In this document: one piece after another, positions 37,321 through 46,464 of the stretch
Layout of the letters: every line of letters starts with the position of its first letter
Position numbering within the stretch: position 1 is the first letter of the stretch
Assembly (NCBI RefSeq): GCF_000235605.1
Contig: NC_016584.1
Span: 5,519,151-5,583,150 of the forward strand
DNA length: 64,000 nucleotides
Direction of reading: 5' to 3'
Source of the DNA: Desulfosporosinus orientis DSM 765
GTDB lineage: Bacteria; Bacillota; Desulfitobacteriia; Desulfitobacteriales; Desulfitobacteriaceae
Made by a program: the position numbers and the translations under genes
Notes under the pieces: generated by a model
What the model saw: only the letters and a program-made list of their open reading frames with translations
Databases searched by the model: none
What the model was told of the DNA's origin: nothing

Positions 37321-38654
37321 TCGTTTTCCCCTTCTGTTCTGTAAATTATGCCCATATAAAGAGCAATCAGGGTCATCAGCTGAAGATTGTAGAACGCACC
37401 GGCTGTAATATTATAGACCATTATGGCCAGGGTAGCCGCTACAAAGGCTATAGACAGCAGCGTCTTGTCCTCTCGCATCCCCGGTTCTGAGGCATAGGAA
37501 TTAAAGAACCTGCTCTTACGAAGAGCCCCTTTAACCGGACGAATGAATAACCAAAGATAGAAAGCTAAGCCGACCACTCCATAGCGGCGAGTTATTAAGG
37601 CATATTCGTCGTCCACAGTAGTATCCATAGTATCTTTAGCTGTCCCCCAGCCAAGCACCGGGGATTGTTTTATGAATTCAAAAGCACTGCCCATGCGCAT
37701 AAAGTGTCCTTGGGCAGAAGTACTCTCTTCCAGATTCGTCGCTTCATTCATCCGGCTGACAAAATCACGGGGGGAAGTAAAAAACAAGGCGAGAGTCAGG
37801 AGAAACAATGCCCCTATTTTTAAGATAATTTGTTTCTTCCAATAAACTTTAAAAAATCCCCAAACACTTAAAAACACCAATACTGTTGCTGTTGCTAAGA
37901 GGGCTGTTCTCGAAATCGTCAAGAAGGTCTGTTTCATAGTCAGCCCAACCATGACAAAGAGAACCAAGGTTTGTGCCCGGTCATTCTTGCGGAAATAAAA
38001 CCAAGTCACGAACAAGGTCATAATCATAACCGATGCGATACCCATGACATTGGGATTATCAAAGGTTCCCAGCACCCGGGGGGGATTAGCATTAACCAGG
38101 TTATCCAAGTGGGATTGAGCTAAAATAGGAGTCAGCCATTGGTTCATATAGGCCAAATTTAGGAATTGACCCCAAGAGAGTACCATCATCACCCCTAAGC
38201 CGATGAAAAAGGCCAGGCACAAAGTTTGAAACTCACCATAGTGCAGATCCAGGGAAATGGCCAAGGTAATGGCTAAATAATATTTGGCTAATGTCACCAG
38301 TTCCATAACATCTCGAAACCCTACAGAGCCGTCCAGAAAAAGGATGGCAAAAATATTGGATACGATAATTGAAACAAGAAAAAGGAGGAACACTTTGGTG
38401 ACCGCTCTTAAAGCTCTTCCTTCGCTCTCCTGAAGATACCTGGGTGCATAGTCTGCATAAGAGCGGAAACGCCGGGTTATATAGAGAAGCACATTGATGC
38501 CAAATGCTCCAAAAATCAGAGCATCATCCAAGCGGACACGAGGAAGACTGGGATGGATCTCTATGGAAGGCAACAGCATGGCAGATAACAAAATACTACA
38601 AATGAGAAGCAACTTATTATTGTTATTACTAGTAACCCCTGTATTCCAGAGCAT
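37317..38654 (-). CDS. O-antigen ligase/polymerase family membrane protein (second)
   Basis: This membrane protein of 445 residues has about ten helices and a Wzy_C-like outer loop (SPVLGWGTAKDT, about 325-340). It is likely the polymerase or ligase of the glycan. It is not close in sequence to the product at 29009-30334, so the two probably have different jobs. It overlaps the downstream GT4 gene and lies 23 bases beyond the aminotransferase, both on the same strand. Confidence 0.85.
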   Translation of the reverse strand: MLWNTGVTSNNNNKLLLICSILLSAMLLPSIEIHPSLPRVRLDDALIFGAFGINVLLYITRRFRSYADYAPRYLQESEGRALRAVTKVFLLFLVSIIVSNIFAILFLDGSVGFRDVMELVTLAKYYLAITLAISLDLHYGEFQTLCLAFFIGLGVMMVLSWGQFLNLAYMNQWLTPILAQSHLDNLVNANPPRVLGTFDNPNVMGIASVMIMTLFVTWFYFRKNDRAQTLVLFVMVGLTMKQTFLTISRTALLATATVLVFLSVWGFFKVYWKKQIILKIGALFLLTLALFFTSPRDFVSRMNEATNLEESTSAQGHFMRMGSAFEFIKQSPVLGWGTAKDTMDTTVDDEYALITRRYGVVGLAFYLWLFIRPVKGALRKSRFFNSYASEPGMREDKTLLSIAFVAATLAIMVYNITAGAFYNLQLMTLIALYMGIIYRTEGEND

Positions 38655-38677
38655 TTTTCTCCTCCTTGTCTGTCTGT

Positions 38678-39769
38678 CTAGCCTTTAATTAAGGCTGCGA
38701 TCTCATGTTGCTGTTCGATGCCTAATTCCGGATAACAAGGTATGGCCAGAGCTTGTTCACAGGCCTTTTCTGCTACAGGGAAGTCACCTGCTTTATAGCC
38801 GAGGGAACGAAATGCTCTTTGCAAATGAAGGGGTACGGGATAATAGATAGCATTGGCCACACCGCCTGCTTTCAGTTTCTCCATCAAAGCGTTCCGTTCT
38901 TCTGTGCGAAGTACATATAAATGATAGATTGGCGTTGCCAAGGGGTCTCGGCCCGGGAGCTGAATCTTCGTACCGGCAAGGAGCTGATCATAGATTTTAG
39001 CCTTTTCCCGGCGTCCTTCATTCCATTGGTCGAGATATTTGAGCTTAACCCGCAGAATAGCTGCTTGCATCTCGTCAAGCCGGCTGTTATAGCCGATTTT
39101 TTCATGATAATACTTTGTCTGACAGCCGTGGAAGCGCAGCATTCTAAGTTGAGAGGCCAGGTCTTTGTCATTTGTGACGATCATCCCGGCATCTCCATAA
39201 GCCCCTAAATTTTTAGTCGGGAAAAAGCTGAAGGCAGCAGCATGTCCGATGGAGCCGGCCTTTTTGCCCCGGTACTCTGCGCCAATGGCTTGAGCAGCAT
39301 CTTCAATAACCTTTAGGTCATGGCGTGCCGCAATTTCCATGACCCTTTCAACATCTACCATCTGACCAAAAATATGTACAGGAATAATCGCTTTTGTCTG
39401 AGGGGTTATTTTCTTTTCTAACTCATTAAGATCCATGTTCAAGGTTACGGGATCAATATCCACAAATACGGGGGTAGCCCCTACCTGAGCAATTGTTTCA
39501 GCCGATGCAAAGAAAGTAAAGGGTGTGGTGATCACTTCATCCCCAGGGCCGATTCCAAAAGCCTTAAGTGTCAGGACTAAAGCATCTGTGCCGTTGCCGA
39601 CTGCTACAGCCTCTTCGGTACCGCAATAAACGGCAATTTCTTTTTCCAAGGCTTTCATCTGGGGGCCTAAAATATAGACTGAGGAATCAAGCACATCAAA
39701 AATAGCTTGGTCTATTTCATCTTTTATAGTCAAATACTGAGCCTTCAAATCTAAAAGAGGAATGCCCAT
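38678..39769 (-). CDS. wbpE: Sugar aminotransferase, WbpE/WlbC-like (DegT/StrS family)
   Basis: This PLP aminotransferase of 363 residues probably forms UDP-GlcNAc3NA from the 3-keto uronic acid made by the WbpB-like gene. I chose the ATG at 39769 (MGIPLLDLKAQY) because AAAGGGAAG lies just before it. The PLP Lys is in FFPTKNLGAYGDAG (about 180), with EDAAQA before it. The combination with adjacent wbpD-, wbpB- and wbpA-like genes supports the 3-amino role over a 4-amino one. A REP-like element lies between it and the next gene upstream. Confidence 0.85.
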   Translation of the reverse strand: MGIPLLDLKAQYLTIKDEIDQAIFDVLDSSVYILGPQMKALEKEIAVYCGTEEAVAVGNGTDALVLTLKAFGIGPGDEVITTPFTFFASAETIAQVGATPVFVDIDPVTLNMDLNELEKKITPQTKAIIPVHIFGQMVDVERVMEIAARHDLKVIEDAAQAIGAEYRGKKAGSIGHAAAFSFFPTKNLGAYGDAGMIVTNDKDLASQLRMLRFHGCQTKYYHEKIGYNSRLDEMQAAILRVKLKYLDQWNEGRREKAKIYDQLLAGTKIQLPGRDPLATPIYHLYVLRTEERNALMEKLKAGGVANAIYYPVPLHLQRAFRSLGYKAGDFPVAEKACEQALAIPCYPELGIEQQHEIAALIKG

Positions 39770-39808
39770 TATAATCTTCCCTTTCTCTTTAAAATTTAAC
39801 ACGCTTTA

Positions 39809-39833
39809 GACAGGGGGACGGTTCTCTTGTCTG
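39809..39833 (+). repeat. REP-like palindromic element, copy 2
   Basis: The 25-base imperfect palindrome (GACAGGGGGACGGTTCTCTT then GTCTG) differs by one base from the element at 24778-24802, which is on the other strand. It sits seven bases past the stop of the acetyltransferase gene, again at a gene end. Confidence 0.7.
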
Positions 39834-39839
39834 CGCAAA

Positions 39840-40685
39840 TCATAGCAGTTCCTCTTCCGGAACGTCTCGAATACTTTTTGCCGGGAACCCTTTAACAACT
39901 TGTTTTTCCACAGTATCTTTTGTGACCAGTGCCCCTGCTGCTACAAATGTTTCAGGCGCTACTTTTACACCGGGCAGAAGAATCGAGCCTCCGCCCACAC
40001 GGGCCCCTCTCTGGATGGTTGCCCCTTTGATTGCCTCAAAACGCTTTTCGGTGCGTCCCATGTAATTGTCATTGGTGGTTGTAACCATGGGCGCTATAAA
40101 CACACGTTCTTCAATTTCCATATAAGCGGTAATATAGGATCCGGTCTGTATCTTGGTATATTCACCTATCTTAGTGTCATTTTCTACGACAACGCCACTG
40201 CCGATCACTACGTTTTGACCAATTGAACATCTTTCACGAACAACAGCTCCATCTCCAATAAAGGCCTTATCTGCGTAGGTTGTCCCAGCATAAAGAACAG
40301 CAGAGCATCCAATGGTGAAGCCGCTTCCCATGCGCAGAGGCGGCAGGTTGGCCTGATTTTTTACCGTACTGGTTGCAGAAGCTTTGGGTAATCGGCCAAT
40401 AGAGGAATTGCTGCCGATAAACCCATCCTCACCCAGAATTGTTTGAGGATAAATTGTGGTATGATCCCCTATGCGAGTCCCGGAACCTATTTCTGCTCCT
40501 TGACCAACACTTACGTAGCTGCCGAGCTCACTTCCGTCTCCAACCCGTGCTCCATCGCCAAGGACACAGCCAACTCCTAATATAACATTTTCTCCAAGGA
40601 CAACATTTTCACCAATAACACAAAAGGGTCCAATAGTTGCTGTTATGGGTATTGTAGCACTAGGTGCGATTAGATTATTAGTCAT
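39840..40685 (-). CDS. wbpD: Hexapeptide-repeat N-acetyltransferase, WbpD/WlbB-like
   Basis: This left-handed beta-helix acyltransferase of 281 residues has many isoleucine-patch hexapeptides (IGENVVLGENVILGVG). It probably acetylates the 3-amino group of UDP-GlcNAc3NA. I chose the ATG at 40685 (MTNNLIAPSATI) because GGAAGGAG lies seven bases before it; the frame open to 40778 has no such site. It is longer than typical WbpD (about 190 residues) because of additional N-terminal hexapeptide turns. The neighbours support the assignment: WbpB-like upstream and WbpE-like downstream. Confidence 0.85.
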   Translation of the reverse strand: MTNNLIAPSATIPITATIGPFCVIGENVVLGENVILGVGCVLGDGARVGDGSELGSYVSVGQGAEIGSGTRIGDHTTIYPQTILGEDGFIGSNSSIGRLPKASATSTVKNQANLPPLRMGSGFTIGCSAVLYAGTTYADKAFIGDGAVVRERCSIGQNVVIGSGVVVENDTKIGEYTKIQTGSYITAYMEIEERVFIAPMVTTTNDNYMGRTEKRFEAIKGATIQRGARVGGGSILLPGVKVAPETFVAAGALVTKDTVEKQVVKGFPAKSIRDVPEEELL

Positions 40686-40729
40686 TATTTCACTCCTTCC
40701 CAATACCTGAGAGGATTCTGATTTACAAC

Positions 40730-41776
40730 TTAACTTTCCTGTAACGGGAATACAACCGGTTCTTTTGTTTCCTGGCACTTATAGATCGCCAGAATAATTT
40801 CTAATGCTTTGCGTCCTTCTTCCCCGGGAATAGCGGTTTCTCTGTCTTCCCGAATCGCTTGAATCATATCAGAGATGATTTCACGATGCCCATAGCCATA
40901 GACATTGGGCGGATCCCCTGCCTGGCTGGCGAAGATCTGAGCTTTTTCTTCAACACTGTCCGGGAACTCCCAAACCTCAACACGATTAACTGCAATTCCT
41001 CCGACAATAACAGATCCGGTCTCACCAAATACATTGATGGTCTCTTCAATATTGGTAGGATAAATGGTTGAGGCTGCCTCAATAATGCCAATGGCACCGC
41101 TTTTAAACTTAATGACAGCTGCTCCCATATCTTCCATTTCAATTTTGCGCATAAAGGTCTCTGTGTATCCAAAAACTGACTCGACAGGTCCAAAGGTCCA
41201 TTGCAAAAGGTCGATATTGTGTATGGACTGGTTCATAAGCACCCCGCCATCCTGGAGCTTTGTCCCGCGCCAAGGAGCCTGCTTGTAATAGTTGTCATTA
41301 CGATTCCAGCGAACAGTAGCTTGCCCATGGGTCAGCTTGCCAAAACGGCCGTCTTCCAAAGCCTTTCTCATCAGTTTTATTGACTCATTAAAACGGTTTT
41401 GATGAATAACTCCTAATTTCACCCCTGCTTGGCGGCAGGCTGCAATCAAAGCATCCGCGGTTTTCAAGGTCATGGCCATGGGCTTTTCTACTAAGACATG
41501 CTTGCCTGCTTCAGCCGCTGCTATACCTATTTCTGCGTGAATGCCGCTGGGGGTGGCGATGGTAACAACATCAATATCCTGTCTTTTCAGCATTTCCTTA
41601 TAATCTGTATAGGGTTCTGCTCCATATTTATCTGCAAAAGCCTGGGCCAATTCCGGTACGATATCACATACTGCCACTAAATCTGCCTCCGTAAGGGCGA
41701 CAATGGATTCTGCATGTTTGGGTGCAATACGACCACAGCCAATAATAGCAAAGCGAATTTTAGTTTCTCCGTTCAT
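40730..41776 (-). CDS. wbpB: Gfo/Idh/MocA oxidoreductase, WbpB/WlbA-like
   Basis: This NAD-dependent dehydrogenase of 348 residues would oxidise C3 of UDP-GlcNAcA. The Rossmann motif is IIGCGRIAPKHAES, EKPMAMT is the catalytic Lys region, and a His-containing QSIHNIDLLQWTFG motif follows. I chose the ATG at 41776 (MNGETKIRF). A nested inverted repeat at 41857-41917 separates it from the WbpA-like gene upstream. In Pseudomonas and Bordetella, WbpB/WlbA works in a redox loop with 2-oxoglutarate. Confidence 0.87.
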   Translation of the reverse strand: MNGETKIRFAIIGCGRIAPKHAESIVALTEADLVAVCDIVPELAQAFADKYGAEPYTDYKEMLKRQDIDVVTIATPSGIHAEIGIAAAEAGKHVLVEKPMAMTLKTADALIAACRQAGVKLGVIHQNRFNESIKLMRKALEDGRFGKLTHGQATVRWNRNDNYYKQAPWRGTKLQDGGVLMNQSIHNIDLLQWTFGPVESVFGYTETFMRKIEMEDMGAAVIKFKSGAIGIIEAASTIYPTNIEETINVFGETGSVIVGGIAVNRVEVWEFPDSVEEKAQIFASQAGDPPNVYGYGHREIISDMIQAIREDRETAIPGEEGRKALEIILAIYKCQETKEPVVFPLQES

Positions 41777-41856
41777 CTTAATCAACCACTCTTTCTTAGT
41801 TTATCCTTCAAAGTAATACCGCTTGCAACCGACACTTAACTGCCCATCACTTTGCA

Positions 41857-41917
41857 GATTATACAGGTTTAAGGGGAATCAGCCGATTCCCCTTAAATTG
41901 GGCTTAGATGTATAATC
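41857..41917. repeat. Nested inverted repeats between wbpA and wbpB
   Basis: The outer arms GATTATACA/TGTATAATC (9 bp, perfect) enclose inner arms TTTAAGGGGAATC/GATTCCCCTTAAA (13 bp, perfect, 4-base loop). The minus strand has no T-run after either arm, so a simple terminator is unlikely. It could be an attenuator, an RNA processing site or a miniature element. Confidence 0.7.
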
Positions 41918-41932
41918 GCCTTAACCCCTAAG

Positions 41933-43288
41933 TTAGATTTTAGCGATTTTTTCCCGGTTATGAATGACATTTTTGGTGGCATTACGAGTATCCACAACAA
42001 GCTTAGCCTGTTCTGCAACTCTTTCATAATCTATGGAGCTATGATCCGTTAAGATTAAAACACAATCCGCTGCAATTAAGGCCTCATCTGTAAAGGGCAC
42101 GCTCTCAAGATGAAGTGTGCATCCCCCGTGGGGCTCAACAACGGGAATATGTGGATCATGATAAGTAATGTTAGCCCCTTGCTTACGCAAAAGTTCAATG
42201 ATTTTAATAGCTGGGGATTCGCGCATATCATCAATGTCTTTTTTATAGGCTACCCCCAAAACAAAGATATTAGCATCTTTTAAACTTTTATTAACATCAT
42301 TTAAGGCTCGGGTTATTTTATTGATGACATAATAAGATACCTCGACATTGATTTCTCCGGCAAGTTCAATGAAGCGGGTGTGAAAGTCATATTCCCGGGC
42401 CTTCCATGTGAGATAGAAAGGATCAATAGGAATACAATGTCCTCCCACTCCGGGGCCGGGATAAAAAGTATGAATTCCAAAGGGTTTTGTACCCGCGGCT
42501 TCGACAACTTCCCAAATATCGATTCCCATGCGGTCACAGAGCATCATCAATTCGTTAACCATAGCAATGTTAACGGCACGATAGGTATTTTCAAAGACCT
42601 TTGTCAGCTCAGCTGCAGCCGGCGAAGATACGGGAACCACATTGGATATGGTCTGAGTGTAAAGGGAATAAGCAATCTCTAAGCAGACGGGCGTCATTCC
42701 GCCTACTACTTTGGAGGTATTCTTCGTCGTAAAGCGTTTGTTGCCCGGGTCTACCCGTTCCGGCGAAAAGGCCAAAAAGAAATCCCTGCCCACTTTGAGC
42801 CCGGTTTTTTCCAATAAAGGAAGGATTACTTGTTCCGTAGTACCGGGGTAAGTCGTACTTTCTAAAGTAATAATCTGCCCGGGGCGCAGATACTTAGCAA
42901 TCTCTTCCGTCGATGACTGAATGTAGGAAATATCAGGATCACGGGTTATTGTCAAAGGGGTGGGCACACAAATAATGACCACATCACATTCCGACAAGCG
43001 GGAGAAGTTTGTGGTTGCCGTTAATAAGCCCTTCCGGACAATCTCTTTCAGATCTTCATCTTTGACATCTCCGATATAATTATCTGCTTCGTTGACACGG
43101 CCGACGCGTACTGGGTTGATGTCAAACCCTATGACAGAGAAACCAACTTTCCCTTTTTCCACAGCTAAAGGGAGCCCCACATACCCTAAACCGATGACTC
43201 CGATTTTTGCTTCATGTTTTTCTATTTTGTCTTTAAGATTTTTAGCAATGCTATCTTCATCGGTTATTACCTTCTGGACTGTAAGCAT
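41933..43288 (-). CDS. wbpA: Nucleotide-sugar dehydrogenase, WbpA-like UDP-GlcNAc 6-dehydrogenase
   Basis: This UDP-glucose/GDP-mannose dehydrogenase family enzyme of 451 residues would oxidise UDP-GlcNAc to UDP-GlcNAcA in two NAD-dependent steps. Its features are the Rossmann motif GVIGLGYVGLPLA (about 31-43), ESTTYPGTTE, and the catalytic Cys in GPGVGGHCIPIDP (about 283). C-terminal AYKKDIDDMRESPA is typical of the WbpA/WecC branch. It is the first committed gene of a WbpA-B-D-E order found in bacteria making diacetamido uronic acids. It lies 17 bases downstream of the dehydratase gene. Confidence 0.92.
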   Translation of the reverse strand: MLTVQKVITDEDSIAKNLKDKIEKHEAKIGVIGLGYVGLPLAVEKGKVGFSVIGFDINPVRVGRVNEADNYIGDVKDEDLKEIVRKGLLTATTNFSRLSECDVVIICVPTPLTITRDPDISYIQSSTEEIAKYLRPGQIITLESTTYPGTTEQVILPLLEKTGLKVGRDFFLAFSPERVDPGNKRFTTKNTSKVVGGMTPVCLEIAYSLYTQTISNVVPVSSPAAAELTKVFENTYRAVNIAMVNELMMLCDRMGIDIWEVVEAAGTKPFGIHTFYPGPGVGGHCIPIDPFYLTWKAREYDFHTRFIELAGEINVEVSYYVINKITRALNDVNKSLKDANIFVLGVAYKKDIDDMRESPAIKIIELLRKQGANITYHDPHIPVVEPHGGCTLHLESVPFTDEALIAADCVLILTDHSSIDYERVAEQAKLVVDTRNATKNVIHNREKIAKI

Positions 43289-43305
43289 CTTTCAATTAAT
43301 CCTCC

Positions 43306-45180
43306 TTATTGGTTAACTACTGCCTTGGCCGTCTTCGTTCGGAAGGCCGGAATAACTGTCTGCAACAATTCAATGACTTCATCTCTTGTCAAAAAGCTGC
43401 CGCGTTCTCGGACAACATGGGTCAGCTCTTCAAGGAGCTTGACGTCAATACCATTGGGCTTGGCGACAAAGATTCTGCTGTGTTTGGTTGAGGTAACCCC
43501 CTCTTCCGCAGTCAGCAATTCTTCGAAAAGCTTTTCTCCAGGCCTGATCCCTGTGAATTGTATCTTAATATCGACATCAGGTTCGAAGCCTGAAAGCCTA
43601 ATTAAGTCTTTAGCTAAATCAACAATCTTGACGGGTTTGCCCATGTCTAAGATGAAGATTTCCCCTCCATTGCCCATAGCCCCCGCTTGAATGACTAACT
43701 GGGAAGCTTCGGGAATAGTCATGAAATAGCGCACCATATCCGGATGAGTGACGGTAACCGGGCCGCCTTGAGCAATCTGCCGTTTAAAGGTTGGAATCAC
43801 ACTGCCCCGGCTCCCTAAAACATTACCAAAGCGAACAGCTACAAACTTCGTTTGTGAGCGTAGATCCAAGCTTTGAATGAGCATTTCTGCTGTCCGTTTC
43901 GTTGCCCCCATGACACTGGTGGGATTGACAGCCTTATCTGTCGAAATGGCAACAAACGTCTTCACTTTTACTTCATCCGCGGCTTCGGCAAGATTTTGCG
44001 TACCAACAACATTGTTTTTTAAAGCCTCTTCCGGATTTCGTTCCATAAGAGGTACATGTTTGTGTGCCGCAGCATGAAAGACGACGCCCGGCTTATACCT
44101 GTTAAAAATTAAGAAGACCTTCTCACGATCTTTAATATCTAAAATTTCAGTGATGTAGTCTATTCCCGGGTGCTCCCCACGGAGCTCTTGTTCAATATCG
44201 AAAATACTGTTTTCACCATGGCCCAGCAAGACCAGTTTCCCAGGATTAAAGCGGGCAATCTGGCGGCAGATTTCCGAACCTATGGAGCCGCCGGCTCCGG
44301 TGACCAACACCGTCTCCCCGGCAACATAGCCCGCGACTTCCTCAAGATCAACGGAAACCGGGTCCCGTCCCAGTAAATCTTCTACCTGAACCTCACGTAT
44401 AGGAGTTACATTAATATCTCCGCTAATAATATCATAGACGCCCGGCATTATCTTTAGCTGAACTCCGGATTTTTCACAAATCTGTACTATTTCCCGGACA
44501 GATTCTCCTGAAGCAGACGGCATGGCAATGATGACTTCATTAATGTTATGTCCTTTAACAATACGCGCAATATCTTTGCGCGTACCTAAAACCGGGATTC
44601 CCAGTAAGTGCAGATTTTGCTTGGAATGATTGTCATCAATAAAACCCACTGGACGTCCGTCTCGATAATTTCTGTTTTTCAGTTCCCGTGCTGCCAATAC
44701 CCCTGCATCGCCGGCACCGACAATAAGTACTTGTTTTTGCGAACCAGGTACATGACGGTCATAGGTATTCTCCTGTAAAATTCGCCAAATAAACCGGGAA
44801 CCGCCGATTAAAAAGACCATGGCCAGCCAAAGAATGATGGCTGCAGTATGAGGCATCCTAATATAAGGAAGATTGGCTGCATTGGATAACCCATAAAAAT
44901 AAACTGCAGCAACCGTTCCGCCTGTTCCAACGGATACAGCATAAATAATCGAAAGTAACTCCCCTGTACTTGCGTACTGCCAGAGACGATTATAAAGCCC
45001 GAATACATAAAAGACTGCCAGATATAAAATAGTCCCGCCGATGGCCGTTTGATAATAGGTCTGATAATAATCTAAGGGTATACCCTCTTCGAAGCGCAAA
45101 TAAAAACTGCCGAAAGCTGCCAAGTTGATCAACATAGCATCAATCAGCATTAAAATCAACGTACGTTTCCGAAATAACAA
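43306..45180 (-). CDS. Membrane-bound nucleotide-sugar 4,6-dehydratase (CapD/WbpM/PglF type)
   Basis: This protein of 624 residues has four N-terminal membrane helices (to about 135), a first nucleotide-binding domain (LIVGAGDAGVLAARE, about 150) and an SDR catalytic domain (LVTGAGGSIGSEICRQI, about 292). Its active-site region reads STDKAVNPTSVMGATKR, with Met instead of Tyr before the Lys, as in WbpM/PglF. It converts UDP-GlcNAc into a 4-keto-6-deoxy sugar. Its product may feed the aminotransferase at 25542-26708. It appears to begin the main glycan operon. Confidence 0.92.
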   Translation of the reverse strand: MLFRKRTLILMLIDAMLINLAAFGSFYLRFEEGIPLDYYQTYYQTAIGGTILYLAVFYVFGLYNRLWQYASTGELLSIIYAVSVGTGGTVAAVYFYGLSNAANLPYIRMPHTAAIILWLAMVFLIGGSRFIWRILQENTYDRHVPGSQKQVLIVGAGDAGVLAARELKNRNYRDGRPVGFIDDNHSKQNLHLLGIPVLGTRKDIARIVKGHNINEVIIAMPSASGESVREIVQICEKSGVQLKIMPGVYDIISGDINVTPIREVQVEDLLGRDPVSVDLEEVAGYVAGETVLVTGAGGSIGSEICRQIARFNPGKLVLLGHGENSIFDIEQELRGEHPGIDYITEILDIKDREKVFLIFNRYKPGVVFHAAAHKHVPLMERNPEEALKNNVVGTQNLAEAADEVKVKTFVAISTDKAVNPTSVMGATKRTAEMLIQSLDLRSQTKFVAVRFGNVLGSRGSVIPTFKRQIAQGGPVTVTHPDMVRYFMTIPEASQLVIQAGAMGNGGEIFILDMGKPVKIVDLAKDLIRLSGFEPDVDIKIQFTGIRPGEKLFEELLTAEEGVTSTKHSRIFVAKPNGIDVKLLEELTHVVRERGSFLTRDEVIELLQTVIPAFRTKTAKAVVNQ

Positions 45181-45300
45181 CGCAGCTCAACCCTTTCTTG
45201 GATAGGACCGATCTTAAGTTTATCAAGTTTATCGCTCTAAAGTTTACTACAACTTACATGCTTTTACAACTGCGAACACTTATCGAGAAAACTCTATTTT

Positions 45301-46419
45301 TTACTTTCTTTTTCTACTCTGAGTTCCTATTAAATAATAGCTGAAGGGAATAAAACTAATCAGCCTTATGCTTAAATAACTAAGAACAAACGTTACAGCA
45401 AATACTGTTGGGTAAAAAATCCAATCGTTATAATCAATCTGATAGTTGTTAAGTAACTTTATAATCCATTGGTTAAAAAAGATATGGATTAAGTATATTC
45501 CAAAGGAATAATCTCCAATTTTATTAGTAACCTTCGCTAAAATACTCCTCCGCTTCTTAAGAAGGCTTCTTGCAGCATTATACAGCACCAGAAAGGTGAT
45601 AACTCTGAAAATAGGATAGATTAACTCAGGCCCGATAAAAAAATAAGCAGGAATTGAGTTGTAATCATAACCAATCTTTAAGCCGATAATAATTGCAAAA
45701 CTAGCTCCCACGGTTAAAGCTAACGACATTGCCAATAGCATAGGAGTTTGCCGTATATAAGCCTTACTTAAGGAAGAAAAATTGTCCAGCACATAAATTC
45801 CTAAACCAAAGTAAAAAAGGAAACCAATACAATTAAGCTTAATGCCCGGCAAGAATGAGGTATGAATGCCAACCATAAAAGAAGTTTGCATGATTAATAA
45901 TAGGACAACCAGCCATTCAGCTCTATTTTTTAGTTTAAAGAAAGAATAGACCTTTATGATCAAAGGATAAAGAATATAGAGCTGGATAATGATGGCGAAG
46001 TACCATAAGTGATAAGACGCATCAGCATGCCAGATATTTTTTAAGACTAATGCCAGATTGGCAAAAAAGGAATTATTTTTTATGGCCATCCAATTGTTAT
46101 AGACTGTATAGAGCATAGAAAACAGTAAATACTGGGGTATGATTGAACGCATTCGTTTTCTGTAAAAACCGCTCCAAGGAAAGTCTTTAGGATAATTCTT
46201 TGCTAAAACGAACCCCGAGATAAAAACAAATAAAGGAACTGCAAATTGTGAAAAGACATCTGTCCATAAATTCACCAAAACCAAAGTATTTAATGACTCT
46301 ACTTTTGTAAAATAGCCTGTTGTATGGATGGCAATGACTGCTAAAACTCCAAATCCCCGGAGATAATTAATTTCTTCGATCCTGCCGGTGTTAGCTGGAT
46401 GTGCCATTTTTTGAATCAT
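45301..46419 (-). CDS. Acyltransferase 3 family membrane protein
   Basis: This integral membrane O-acyltransferase of 372 residues has about ten helices. It carries the family N-terminal motif YLRGFGVLAVIAIHTTGY, including the catalytic-site His, and FVSGFVLAKNY. Relatives O-acetylate surface glycans or peptidoglycan. It has a lower GC content than the glycan genes downstream, as does its upstream neighbour of the same family. Confidence 0.87.
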   Translation of the reverse strand: MIQKMAHPANTGRIEEINYLRGFGVLAVIAIHTTGYFTKVESLNTLVLVNLWTDVFSQFAVPLFVFISGFVLAKNYPKDFPWSGFYRKRMRSIIPQYLLFSMLYTVYNNWMAIKNNSFFANLALVLKNIWHADASYHLWYFAIIIQLYILYPLIIKVYSFFKLKNRAEWLVVLLLIMQTSFMVGIHTSFLPGIKLNCIGFLFYFGLGIYVLDNFSSLSKAYIRQTPMLLAMSLALTVGASFAIIIGLKIGYDYNSIPAYFFIGPELIYPIFRVITFLVLYNAARSLLKKRRSILAKVTNKIGDYSFGIYLIHIFFNQWIIKLLNNYQIDYNDWIFYPTVFAVTFVLSYLSIRLISFIPFSYYLIGTQSRKRK

Positions 46420-46464
46420 GTTTAGTACGTTCCTTCCTCAAAAACCTTCTTTCCTGTTTTGTTT

